Shown one piece after another: positions 44,863 to 56,822 of a stretch of 64,000 bases of DNA; the stretch's first letter is position 1; each line of letters opens with the position of its first letter. Source of the DNA: Casuarina equisetifolia. Its lineage: Eukaryota; Streptophyta; Magnoliopsida; Fagales; Casuarinaceae. The notes below the pieces were generated by a model that saw only the letters and a program-made list of their open reading frames with translations, was not told where the DNA came from and made no database searches. The DNA lies in contig CM052360.1 in the NCBI GenBank assembly GCA_028551475.1, positions 21,894,682 through 21,958,681 of the forward strand. The letters run 5' to 3'. Made by a program: the position numbers and the translations under genes.

Positions 44863-46435
44863 AATTACTACGGCTTGGCAAGCCTTTCATTTTCAAGGCT
44901 GTTTTCCTTTTGGTATGTTGATTATTCTTACAAATTGGATGAGCCGCGAACATAAGTACCTATAAAGGCAAAACTTTGGATAGTATCAAAGATGAAAGTT
45001 TCATATAAGAAACAAATAAGACTTGGAAAATTAAATCCAAAAATTATCATCCTAACTCACGAATTAACTTTTGAATTGAACTCTAATATTTTTAACATAA
45101 AATTAAATCAAATTTTATCATTTCAATTCTTGCTCATTCTATTATGTTTGACCTTAAATCTAAGGTATACCTAATGTGCAAGAGAGTATTAAAATAAAAA
45201 TCTCACATGAGAAAGAATAATAATTGAAAAATATTTAAAAATTAAAATTATTATTTTAACTCATAAACCAGCTTTTAGACGAAACTATAAGTCTTTTTAA
45301 TAAACTAGTCTATTTTCTTACATTCACAGCAATGATCTAACTTGATAAGTGTTTAGTTAATGCTTGAATCTTTCTTTAACCACTCCTGCTCTCACATATT
45401 AAACGTTCAACCAAACTTGACCCCTTCACTTAAGGTAAGAACTCTGGTTTACTGTAGCTATGACCAATTCCCAAACAAACTGAAATTGAAGTCGCTGAAG
45501 CGGTCAGGTGATGTTGATCCTGTCTTCAATGGTGACTACATGCTATCTAGAATTCCAAGATGTGAAATCAGATAGATGCAACGCCGATCACACGCCAGCA
45601 TTTGATAAAACAATTGTCCTGTCAATTATTGGACGACTTCAAGCGTTCTAGTAACTTGGTGCTGTTAATAATAAGGTAAAGTCTAACCTTCAAATAGTAT
45701 TTAAAGGCATCGGACGATGTAAAAGAAGTTACTATACTGGGGCAACTAGCAGTTACAAAAAGCATTCAAAACACACTCCAAGAATCCAAACTCGTATCGT
45801 AGAGACCCAAACAAGTAAACACCATAACGTTGCTGGAATTAGCCTCTCCCATATGCATCATTAAAGCATAAAATCAATAATAAAAAACCCATATGCCACT
45901 ATTCTCATGATATGTCTATAGAGTTAAGTGGTCTAGCAAAACGATGAAAAGATATAGCACAAATACTACACTTGCATGATTTCATAATAGATAATTTTCC
46001 TTTTTTATCTAAGAAACCACTTACGATGTTGCACAGGTAAACGGGTAAAGGATCGAAAAAATACTTCTTTACAAGGAAATGGAGATGTGCACAGTTGTTT
46101 GCTCTTATGCATTTTGAACCCAAGTGTGCTCTTCATTTTGTTATTCTACGTTTTTCATTTAATGTCTTCATCTGTAATCTGAAATAGAAGAATGATAGCG
46201 TGGATCAAGCGAAGTTAGGAGTTATACCTCAAAACTTTCAGAATAAAATGTGTTAACTTTAAATGTCCACTATTCTTATCATCAGTTTTACTTTGGGAGC
46301 AAAATATATAGAAACATCTATAAGAAGTAACTTTTTTTCATCTTATTATTGATGTGATGCTACAATAAGAAAGGCAATCACAACATTTATTTCGAATGTC
46401 TAACCATCCAATACATATAGTTCTCTAATTATTGT
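44863..46435. other. Block III spacer between GLP relic and type-1 GLP
   Basis: It is homologous in pieces to 17.7-19.85 kb (for example 45360-45680 to 18060-18400) and to 32.3-32.65 kb. No AGP-like sequence occurs at the position equivalent to 18.57-19.41 kb, about 45.84-45.89 kb here. No gene is present. Confidence 0.75.
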
Positions 46436-46439
46436 CCAT

Positions 46440-47234
46440 CTAAAACTGTTTGTGAAGATATTCCACCACATTCTTGTCCATCTGGAAGGCCTTGACAAGA
46501 ACATCAGGATTGATAGGAGGATTGGATCCAAAAACAGCATTTGCTATGGTGATGACCCCTGGGTTCTGGCTACTCAGTCCAGAAAAGGCAACTGCATTGG
46601 TATTTTCGATGTTAAATTGGAAGTGAATGAGACCAATTGGGAAGACAAAGACATCTCCTGTGTTTAGAACATTGGTGATAAGGCGATTAGGGTTGGAAGT
46701 GACAGAACCAACATAGAGAGTACCCTCTAAGCCAACTAGAATCTCGGTGCCACGAGGGTGAGTGTGGGGAGGATTGAGACCATATGGGGCAAAGTCAACG
46801 CGAGCCAAAGATACGCCCAAAGTTTTGAGGCCTAGTATTTTGTCCACGTTCAAAAGAGTGACATTTGAACCCAGTGGATTGTCGGTGCTTCTTGGAATGT
46901 TCAATCCCGCGAAGTAGAAATCATCCGCAGTGACAGCATTTGGGTCCTTGCGAAACATTCCATTGACAAATACTGAAAGAAGAAAAAGAGAAAAAAAAAA
47001 GATTGCATCTAATGAGCAGAAAACTTCAAGATATGATCACCTAAAATATAATCTCTAAACGTAAATAATATTAGTGTGTGAAATTTTATCATGGGAAAAA
47101 CGAAACCCCAGATGTTTCAGCAAAAGCTGCACACAAAAATCCTGCAGAGGACTGGGGTCATCAGCAAAGGCAAGGGAGCAGGCGAAGGCCAACAGAGCCA
47201 CGGCGACTATAATCGTCGAATCAACTTTCATCAT
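46440..47234 (-). CDS. Germin-like protein, type 1, block III; altered exon 1
   Basis: Exon 2 (46972-46440) is fully open and well conserved: [19 protein letters not shown], box 1 [10 protein letters not shown], box 2 [10 protein letters not shown], and an end at LHKQF. All four metal ligands are present. Exon 1 starts at 47234 with two Met codons and a good signal peptide, but the part after QDF is deleted, including the sister copies' donor. A possible replacement donor lies at GATTTTT/GTGTGC (exon end 47135); it keeps intron phase 1 and would join to exon 2 in frame. That product would have about 210 residues, lack the first conserved cysteine, and have Arg in place of the second (MFRKDP). 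Such a cupin might fold without the N-terminal disulfide. If the cryptic donor is not used, this is a pseudogene. The TATA box is intact (47316-47325). Confidence 0.6.
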
Positions 47235-47235
47235 T

Positions 47236-48100
47236 TTTTTCGGTTGCCTCTACCTTTGAAGATGCTATGTATTTATGCTTTCTGGGTGAAGGGTGAGTGT
47301 TGCATGGACGTACGGCTATTTATAGAGGTAAGGCACCGAAGGAGTCCATTTATTTTTTACTTCCACCGAGTTGGTTAATGAGTGAATCATTCTTTAACCA
47401 CTCCTGCAATCACATATTAAACATTCATCCAAATTTGACAGCTTCAGCAGTTGCTTTGGCCCATTCCCAAATGAATAGAACATAGGAATATATTCCGAGT
47501 GGAAATGGCTCAAGGGCTCAGGTGGTTGATCCCTTGGCCAACACTGATGTGTTGAGCCTGGAAATCTAGTCGGAGCATGACTGGCGGGTGACATGTGCAG
47601 TGCCGATTAGTCACCGCTATTTCAGAAAATGTAGTAGTTGTTCCTGTCAACTGTTTGATGGCTTCTATCATTCTGGATAAATGGGGATGTTTAACACCAC
47701 AAGCAAAAGCTCTGCCTTCGTTCCTAAGGCTTATAATCAATTGATTTGGTCTTATCACGTTAAGCTGACCTTCTTGGTCTTCTCGCTTTATGGAGAAAGT
47801 CTCCGGAGGCTTGGACTTTAGACATTACAATGGGTTGAAAAATAGCCTTGTTGTGTTAAAAACTACCACGACTTGCATTTGATATGATCCGGAGGCTTGG
47901 ACTTTAGACGTTACAATGGGTTGAAAAATAGCCTTGTAGTGTTAAAAACTTCTACGACTTGCATTTGAAATGATCCTATCTTTGCTTACTTTTCTTTTTT
48001 TCCCTTTGTTTTTTGGAGTTAATTTTTTAGGATTTCGAGAAAAAAACAAGGAAGAAATGGTAGTTCGGGCCAAAAAGCCCTTCATCCAATAGTAGATAAC
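47236..48100. repeat. Upstream flank of type-1 GLP, block III copy
   Basis: It is homologous to 20668-21540 over its length, including the TATA region and the distal part GGATTTCGAGA.AAAAACAA.GAAGAAATGG. A short private direct duplication lies at about 47810-47960 (GGAGGCTTGGACTTTAGAC.TTACAA twice). Confidence 0.8.
47316..47325 (-). promoter_or_regulatory. TATA box of type-1 GLP, block III
   Basis: CTATAAATAG on the minus strand, about 80 bp upstream of the first ATG at 47234. Confidence 0.65.
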
Positions 48101-48925
48101 AAATTCATGTGATTTTGCTATTATTTTATGCTGTACATCGAACTTTCTATCTATATAAAATATCTTTAAGTTTTACTAAAGCCTAAATTTTAGGCCTTCT
48201 AAATCTAAAATCTCTGCATACATCATTGCTAAAATTATAAGACCCACATCTTTTAAAAATAAAATAAAAAAATTGCTGAACGAAAGGACACACCTAGAAG
48301 CTTATGCGTTAAGACAACTAATTAGGTAAATCCAAAAGGTCTCCAAAAGAAAAGAAAAAAAACACTTTATAAGCTTATTTTTTGTCTCCCCACATTATTT
48401 GTCATCCTGATTTTTTATTTTGCTATTGTAATAATTTTACCACAAAGGAATTAATGGAAGACATTACCTTAATCGTCTAATGGAAACATTATCGTAATTT
48501 TTTTATGTATTTATTTTTATTTTGAAGTAAAGGAGTGGGGACTTTGGGTGTTTCATCTAGCATCTTTTTGGTCCCCAGCAACATTAATCAAACCGTGTGG
48601 CGGTATACTTGATCCGTCATTTAGGCAAAAAGTTTAAAACGGTGAAACCGTGTGGTGGATACTTAAGATATTTTCAAAAAAGTTTAAAGAAAAAGTACTA
48701 GATAGCATGCGCCAAAAGAAGCTAGGAATGAAACCTCAAACATCACCAAGAAAGAAAGATACATGAGTTGGATTTTGATACTACTTTGCAAATAAAATAT
48801 ATAAAAATATCCATAAGAAGCACTTTTATTTCATTTTTTTTCCCTCTTTTGCCATGATCTTACAACAAAGGAATCAATCACAACCTTTATTTCATATTGT
48901 CTGGCTTATTCACGATCACCCATCT
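48101..48925. other. Intergenic DNA between type-1 and type-2 GLPs, block III
   Basis: It is homologous to 21.5-22.25 kb. It contains a short duplication around AAAGTTTAAAACGGTGAAACCGTGTGG and no gene. Confidence 0.65.
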
Positions 48926-48929
48926 TCCT

Positions 48930-49731
48930 CTAATCTTCGTAATACCAGAACTGCTTCTGAAGATACTCAACGATGTTCTTGTCCAATTGGAAGGCTTTGG
49001 TAAGTACATCAGGATCGATGGGAGGCTTAGATCCAAAGATTGCATTTGCCGTGGTGACAACACCTGGGTTCTGGCTACTGAAAGCGGACAAAGCAACCGC
49101 ATCAGTCTTTCCTACATTACGTTCGAAGTGAATGAGACCAATTGGGAAGACAATAACATCTCCTGCAGTTAGAACTTTGGTGAAGAGGCGGTTATCTGGG
49201 TTCGATGTGACAAAGCCAGCGTATAAAGTACCCTCCAAAACGGTCAGAACCTCAGTAGCAAGAGGGTGAGTGTGGGGAGCATTTACGCCTCCTGGTGCAA
49301 AGTCAAGACGAGCCAAGGATATGCCCAATGTGTTCAGGCCTAAAAAGTTCAAAACGTTAACCCGAGTTACAATAGACCCAAGCTGATTTGAGGTGTCTCC
49401 ACGAATGTTTAACCCGTGAAAGACGAAATCATCGGCTGTGACATGCTTTGGATCCTTGCAAAACTTCCCGTTTACAAATACTGCCAAAAAACAAAAAACA
49501 AAAAAGGACGTTATTCTACGAACGCAACATGAATAATATTGGTATGTAGAATTCTATCATGACGAGAAACGAAAACCCAGATGTTTCATAAGATTTCATA
49601 CCACCATCAAGAGAGCCATTAGTGGAAACGCAGAAGTCTTGCAGAGGACTGGGGTCAAAGGCAGAGGCAAGGGAGCATGCCAAGACCAACAGGGCCACAG
49701 ATACGAGACACTTAGTAGAGCTTTCCATCAT
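48930..49731 (-). CDS. Germin-like protein, type 2, block III (intact)
   Basis: This is the only GLP here with no visible defect. Exon 1 is 49731-49605, the intron 49604-49481 (GT...AG) and exon 2 49480-48930; together they give 225 residues, the usual size for germin subfamily 1. Residues 1-24 form a signal peptide ending ASA. Cys34 and Cys50 are the disulfide pair. Cupin box 1 ([10 protein letters not shown]) supplies His112, His114 and Glu119, and box 2 ([10 protein letters not shown]) supplies His160; these bind Mn in germins. The start is the first of two adjacent Mets; a longer upstream frame would precede the signal peptide and overlaps the promoter. Family members are secreted cell-wall proteins, some with superoxide dismutase or oxalate oxidase activity and roles in defence or development. 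Which activity this one has cannot be read from sequence. An N-glycosylation site (NGS) is at residue 38. Confidence 0.92.
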
Positions 49732-49784
49732 TTTTGAGGCTGTGGCTTCTTTCGGTATGTGAGGAATGTTGCATGAAAGCACGA

Positions 49785-49794
49785 CTATTTATAG
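49785..49794 (-). promoter_or_regulatory. TATA box of the intact GLP
   Basis: CTATAAATAG on the minus strand, 54-63 bp upstream of the ATG at 49731. It is conserved in the block-II sister; the block-I sister has a substitution in the core. Confidence 0.75.
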
Positions 49795-49799
49795 AGAAA

Positions 49800-52740
49800 G
49801 TCACTGAACGAGCCCATGGTTTTAACTTCCACGGCTAAGACTCGACTTGGTATGAGTTAGGTTGATGTATCAGTCATCCTTTACCTACTACTGCACGCAA
49901 ATGCTAAAATTTCATCAAATTTGACCACTTTAATCAAGGGAACAGTGAAATTGCTGGATTAGTTTGCATTGAAAATGTCAAGGCTGCTTATCCCACGTTA
50001 GAAATGAAAAGACATGACTTGGGTTTATATTAGACATGACATACCTCTTATTCCTTATGAATTGTAGGATGGCCCTTCTTGCTTTAACGAGAAATAACTT
50101 AACTCCGATTCTTAAAATAAACTATGAAGTGAAGCAATACTTTACACTTCGGGCAAATCTCGGGTGAGGTGAGCATCGTATCTTCTTAAAATTGATGTCG
50201 TTAAAGCTGTGGGGAGGTTGATCCAGTCGTCCGTAAGAATCCGTATTATCTAATAATTTTTAAGCCCTGAAATCCAGCAGCATAGACTAGAGGAAGACAT
50301 TGGGACGCCAATTAGGCGAAAGTACTTGATGACTTTCATCCTTTTCGATAATGCGTATGTTTAACGGTACAGGCAATACACTAACGACTCAGCCTTACTT
50401 CTACAAGATAATCTTCTCTTTTTCTTCTTCTGGCTTCATCTTGCTGGGATAAGCGTCGGCGCGTGCTCTGCAAGAGCAAATGCTTTTCTAGTGTGAATTA
50501 TTGTACTCTTGACAGATAGTAATGGTCGGATTCTACCTGAAAGAAGAAGTAGGTACTCTTGATAAGTTTGTTTGAAAAAGTACTAATCTTTTTTTGAAAA
50601 GATTTTTCCCTCTAATCAGATTGTTACGTCATGAATATCTCAAATATAAGGGATAGGGATTGTGTTCTTTTCTCACTTAGAAAAATGTTTAGGTAAATGA
50701 AGGTATAAAAGAATCATGTCATCTTTTGATTTTCTTTCTCATCCGTTGACCAAGAAAGATTGGGTTTGAAGAGTTAGGAAATTGGTATGAAGGAGATGAA
50801 GAATTTGCACAAGTTTGTGAAGTTAAATGCTCATGTTAAGTCTCACATAAAAAATATAAAAGTTTAAAAAGTGTTCTATAAATAGATAAATTTCTCTATA
50901 AAATGTTCTAAATTTTAAGTTATAAACGGCTTTTTTGAATTAAATTTAATAAATATTAGAGTTCAAGTTTTTCCTTAGCATCCTTATTGTTAAGTTCTAT
51001 ATGAAAAAAAATAGAAACTTAAAAAGTAATTTATAAAGAGATATGTTTATCTATTTAATGCTTTAGAGTCTTAAGTTTCATCTTCCTTATCCTTCTTTTT
51101 CGAATGAAAGAGAAATAGTACCTTGATTAATCTTTTTTGATAATATTAAGGCTAAGTGTAATAATCATACCTTAAATAAGTATAAGGATAGGATATAAAC
51201 TTAACTCTTACAAAATATTAATTAAAACCAACCTACATCTTATGCTCATTAAAGAGTTAACATACTTAAAACCTATAAAAACTTAAACAAACAATGGGTA
51301 GCAAGTAGGATTAATCCTATGAAGACTTATAATTATTTAATCTTAACTAATCATTTCTAATTGCATTCATACTGCCTCGGCAAAAAGCTTGTTTTATCAA
51401 AAATTTGTATAGCATGAACCATATGACCTTAATTAGTTAATGTATTCTATTCCTATATATATGTCTAACAATCATTTAGGCATTCAATAAACTTACACAC
51501 TTCAAATTGTGTACAAAAGATACCGAAATGGTTTCAACTAGGTAAGCGTGGTTTGGACTACATGGTAGAATTTGATTCTGCAATGTGTAGAACCAAAGCG
51601 CACTCTTAGATATTTGGAGACCTGCTAAGGCAAGCATAAGCCTCTGCATTTATGTAATTACCTTGGTCAAATTTAGCCACATATGTCTCTTTTTATAAAA
51701 TTTAATATAGTATCAAAGCTTAGTTTTTGTTTTATACAATTTAATAAATATGGGTAAGTCCAAAAGGCCAATAAGAAGCACTATCCAAAAGATGATTTGG
51801 GTTTGATCATTGTGGTAAATAAATGATGTAGAGTTATCTCACATTGCTAAGTAATTCATTGAAGATCTAGGCTTAATCTTCTACCCACACACTTGAGGTA
51901 AAGGGACATATTAAATTTTGTATTGAAAAAATAAAAACTTAAAAAGTAACTTATAAAGAAGTGATTCCTCTACTTAACACTTTAAAAGTTTAGGTTAGAC
52001 ATGAGTAATTCTCTATAAAATCTAACATGTAGAAATGGAAGTAAGTTCACAATTCACCCAAAAAAGGGAAAAAAAAAAAAAAAAAGATAGTGGAAGATGT
52101 CTTGGGTTGGATTATTATAGTGAGAGGATATGTAAATTGTCCTATATTGCTAAAAAAAATCATTAAGAATTTAAGTTTACTTTTTTGTCTCTTTGCAAGA
52201 CTTTTCATAAAGGTATTGATCTATATTTGGAGCGAGGGGTATCAAGTTTCATACATAAAAGCATAAAAATTCTAAAAAAATAAGTTCTCCCATTTGATAT
52301 CTTAAAATTTCAAATTACACACAATTTCTTTTCTAAACATTTGAACGGCCCACAGCTCAAAACGCTGGAGCAATCAAAGAGGCCAGTTAAGCATGGCGGG
52401 CCTAATCAGTGAAAATGATTGAGGACTCATAAGTGGGCTCTATTACTGTGTAACGTGGTTCTCTTACTAAACTGCACTGGGTTCTAGAATATTTGATTAT
52501 GACTCTCATTATGGAGTAGTTGTACCAGCAAAAGACTAAAGATCCACGAAAATAAATATGCATAATTGTGACACTCCAACCACCCCAAAAGATTACAAAG
52601 CAAAAGAACAAAAACACGTAGAAGTTGAACATTAGAACAAAACAACCCTCAAAGTCCCGCCAATCAGAAGGTCGCCAGCACGCCCAAAAACACATCTACA
52701 TTCAATGAAATCTACAGTGACAAGTAGAAAACGAAGTAAA
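49800..52740. repeat. Duplicated AT-rich spacer, block III copy
   Basis: It is homologous to 23100-25400 and 41050-43390 and separates the GLP cluster from the 2OGD genes. It includes a private stretch at about 51.1-51.7 kb. No gene is present. Confidence 0.8.
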
Positions 52741-52858
52741 TTATACACAAGTTCCTGTCTTGTTTTTTAACCGAACACGTACTCTGTTTTGATATTGTCT
52801 AAGAATACCAGCATCGTCCACTTCAGTTCTTCATCTGTTTTGTCGTTGGAGCTCAGCT

Positions 52859-54737
52859 ATGGGAGACGTAGACCCGGCGTTCATTCAACCCGTCGAGCAC
52901 AAGCCCAAGCTCAAACACACCGAGGTGGTTGATGAAATCCCGGTCATCGACCTGGCCAATATCTTCAACCCCTCGAATGATAACACCCAACAAGTCGTTT
53001 CTGAGATCGGAAGTGCATGCCAGACCTGGGGATTCTTCCAGGTGGTGAACCCCGGGGTCCCGCCGGAGTTGCGAAGAAAACTGGAGGCCGTGACCAAGCA
53101 ATTCTTTGATGGATCACTGGAGGAGAAGAAGAAGGTGAGCCGGGGTGAGGCGAACGCCATGGGGTTCTACGAAAGTGAGCACACTAAAAATGTTAGGGAT
53201 TGGAAGGAAGTGTTTGATTGTTTTGTTCAAGATCCTACATATGTTCCAGCCTCTCCTGAGCCTGATGACAGGGAATTAAGGACTTTGACCAATCAGTGGC
53301 CGCTCTACCCCGCCGATTTCAGGAAATTCAGAGCTATTTATCCACTTTTTTCCGTGATTTGTCGAACCCAAACTTCAGGTTCCATCCTGTAAATGCAGAG
53401 TAGGATACAGAGTGGGCTCTGTTCTGTATACAGTGCTATAGGCTCTGCAACCCTGTTGCAGGGGAAGGTTTAGGGAAGAAGGGGAAGATGAATATGGACA
53501 AAATTATTGCCAAATTTCTGTCATATATGTCAAATTTTGGAAGATCAATAGACAAATTAGTGACCAACAGACTATTTGTGGCTGAGAGGGTTTCTTAGGA
53601 CAAGCTGGTGGAGAAACACAACAAAATTGGAAGTTAAGAAAGAGTTTGTTGCAGACAATTATCCATTATCTTTCATTGTGATTATGATTTTCCAGGAAAA
53701 ATGTTGTTTTTGGATATGGAAATATGGATTCTCCATGTTTTGTGACCACTTTCATGTGTTCTAATTTGACTTTCCAGGGAAGCGTGCCAGGAGTATGCAC
53801 GAGAAGTGGAAAAACTGGCCTACAAGTTGTTGGAACTTATTTCCCTGAGTTTAGGCTTACCTGCAAATCGTTTGAAGGGCTTCTTCAAAGACCAGCTCAG
53901 CATACTCCGGCTCAATCATTATCCTGCATGCCCTGCCCCCCACCTGGCTCTTGGTGTTGGCCACCACAAGGATGGTGGTGCCTTAACTGTGCTTGCTCAG
54001 GACGATGTCGGAGGACTGGAAGTGAGACGGAGGTCAGATGGAGAGTGGATTCCAATAAAGCCTATCCCAGATGCCTATATCATTAATCTTGGAGATGTCC
54101 TTCATGTATTATCTCAAAATATAATATATATTTCAAATTATAATATACTAATATGTTATGTTCCATTCACTTATTTTACAAACATATTTTCTTTTATAGT
54201 ATCAAAGTTTAAATTTTAGATGACATATCTCATTGCTTAAGAAAAGAGAATATTAAAAATTAAATTTATATCCTCTAATAATTTTTTTTAACTTACACAT
54301 GCACTTTACACATCCTTGAGATGTTGAACCTAAGATCAAGAAGTCTCAGGCAATGCATGTTCACTACATGCCTATCGACTATATCCTACAACATTAATAT
54401 ATGAATTTTAGATATTCTAGCATAATTGGATGTATCATACTTCTTTTGTTCCGAATTCATGTGCATGTTTATATAGGTTTGGAGCAATGACAAGTACGAG
54501 AGCATGGAGCACAGGGTGGTAGTCAACTCTCAGAAGGAAAGGTTTTCAATTCCATTATTCTTCTTCCCATCCCACTATACCTTTGTAAAGCCTCTGGAGG
54601 AGCTGGTAAATGAGCAGAGCCCGGCCAAATACAAGGAATACAACTGGGGAAAGTATTTTGTTACCAGAAACCGCAGTGATTACAAGAAGCGCGATGTGGA
54701 GAACATCCAAATTGCTCATTTTAAGGCTTCGGATTGA
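52859..54737 (+). CDS. 2-oxoglutarate/Fe(II) dioxygenase, three exons, with mutated donor
   Basis: Exons are 52859-53322, 53778-54105 and 54477-54737, summing to 350 codons, the usual length of this DOXC-type group (Arabidopsis At3g19000/At3g19010-like). The N-terminus has the DIOX_N domain (EIPVIDLANIF, TWGFFQVVNPGVP). The catalytic domain supplies iron ligands His218 and Asp220 (GHHKDGG) and His276 (MEHRVVVNS), with Arg286/Ser288 (RFSIP) for 2-oxoglutarate. Such enzymes couple oxidation of 2-oxoglutarate to hydroxylation or demethylation of a small molecule; the substrate is unknown. The TWGFFQVVNP box has Pro where family members have His (VNHG). The first intron starts GA (TTCAG/GAAATT); the paralogue at 62614 has GT at the same place. 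Reading through gives a stop at 53392 and a 177-residue product without the active site. The exons are otherwise clean, so either the loss is recent or an unusual or alternative donor is used. Confidence 0.75.
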
Positions 54738-56640
54738 TGGTGTATTGTGAGGTGTCTGTATCTAGTAGATGGGCTCTTTGAGCTGCTTGCAAATGATATA
54801 CTAATAAAAAGACAGGCTTTGGGAATGTTCATGTTCCTGTCTTTCTTCTTTCTTGCTTCTTTATAACTCCTTTTTTCTTTTTGATAATTTCACAAAGAAT
54901 CTGCCGTGGAAGCTCCATAAGAAACTGACCCTCTAAACAAGAAAAAGGAATGTCGTGGTTCAAGACCAAGAAAATTCGTTCTACATATATCATTCTGGTA
55001 AAATGTTTCCCAAACCCCACTTGATGACCTATGAACTGTTAATTGATGGACTAAGAGGATATAGGAAGTGTTAAAACTAATGAGAACCATCTAAGATGTA
55101 ATAGAACTATAGTAAAGTTACTTGACAAGTTAGTTAATCTGTTTTGATTAGAACTATCATACACTAAAGGTAGCTTTCAAGTATGGTACTAATTTGATAT
55201 TTATCAAAATGCTTTATACTACTTTTAACTACAGTAAGTTCTTTTTTCTTTTTTCTTTTTATAAAAGACTTGTCCTTTTTACAAATCAAACTTAAGAATA
55301 AAATAATTTTTTTAATATAACATTAGAATATTTAAGTAAATAAAGATACTAAAACTTTTTTTTCATAAATTTGTAACTCATCTCACAATGATTATTAAGA
55401 TGGTATTAGAATACTCCTTGTGTTTACAACTTACTATAAATCATACATTTCTTTCTTTATAAGTCAGTGTAATGTTCCTTGGTAATTGAGAGAATGAAAA
55501 AAAATCATATTGTAGTTGAAAAGAATTTCTATACATGAGTTTTAGGCTTGCCCAGCCGTATATATACATACTGCTAACTAAATCCATCTTAATTTGAGTT
55601 ATTGACTAAACTTCTTGCCGTTCCCAGGAGCTTTTAGGAAACTTCTGTTCTGAGGTTGGTGTTGATAACTTCAAGCAATCCCAACCCATCCCTCTTACCT
55701 ATTCTTTGAATAATGCATGATAATGACCCAAATACATAAGCAGATCTAACACGAAGTTTAGACAGTATAAACCTCAACTCCATGTTTGAACATCCAACCC
55801 AAAATATAAGCAAATTAAAGGGGACATTGAGGAGGTAAATGGTTGATTTACCTGCACAAACATGCTGGAAATTGACCCAGAAAGTGCAAAAAAGAAAATC
55901 CAGTAGAGTTTTGAGCATTCCGCCTCTGAATTTCAAACTTTGGAATCATGCCCTGTTATAATGCACTGGAACAATTCAAACTTTTTGTTCTTGTATAGAG
56001 AGAGGATATGAAGAGTGGATCTTGAATCAAGGAATGACTGAATCCTTCCTCTGAATTCTCTGAAAAACTTTCTGAAGTTCTGGATTTCTAGAAAACCTCG
56101 CTGGCGACAAAGACTTGTCCTGTGGTCACGCTAGTAGGGCTCATAGCTGCCATTTTAACGCATCGACATCAGCCAAATGAAGTATCTATGTCACTCTCTC
56201 CCTCCAGGCTGGTCCTGCCAGAAGCAGCATCTAGTTGCTATTTTCGATCATTCTTGGCCCTGATTGAGAAATAATTACTGAGAAAGAAATCTGCAAAGCC
56301 TGTGAAATTTCTTCCAAGTTGCTCTTTTGTTCATTCTAACGCCACTCAAATGCAGACACGTTTCTGGGTAATCATCAGATTGGTAAATGCGGGATAACAT
56401 GATAGATTAACATGCTTTCCCAGAAAATGCGGCATAGCATGTTAGATTAACACGCTTTCCCAAAAAATCAATGATTCATTATTGCGTTAGGTGTGTGGAT
56501 AATCACAACATAAATGATTGAGATCTGGTTCTCGTACTTCATCTACAACACATGCTTGATTTCAATGGACGATTTGCTTATATTATCTACCAACACATAG
56601 CGTCAGACTTCAGTTCTCATCTTCCGTTGACTTTGAAGCT
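54738..56640. other. Intergenic DNA between the two 2OGD genes
   Basis: Nothing beyond chance frames. The stretch around 56370-56470 has a short direct repeat (AGATTAACA(T/C)GCTTTCCCA twice). Confidence 0.5.
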
Positions 56641-56822
56641 CAGCCATGGGAGAGATAGACGCAGAGTTCATCCAAGCCGTCGAGAACAGGCCCAAGCTCA
56701 AACCCACTGAGGTGGTTGATGAAATCCCAGTTATCAACCTCGCCAATGTCCTCAACGCCTCTCACGATAACGCCCAGCAAGTCATTTCGGAGATCGGCCG
56801 TGCATGCGAGACTTGGGGTTTC

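Noticed and set aside
48897..49172. Plus-strand 91-codon frame, repeated at 22241, 40210 and 46452
   Set aside because: It is the antisense of conserved GLP exon 2, which is why it recurs in every copy.
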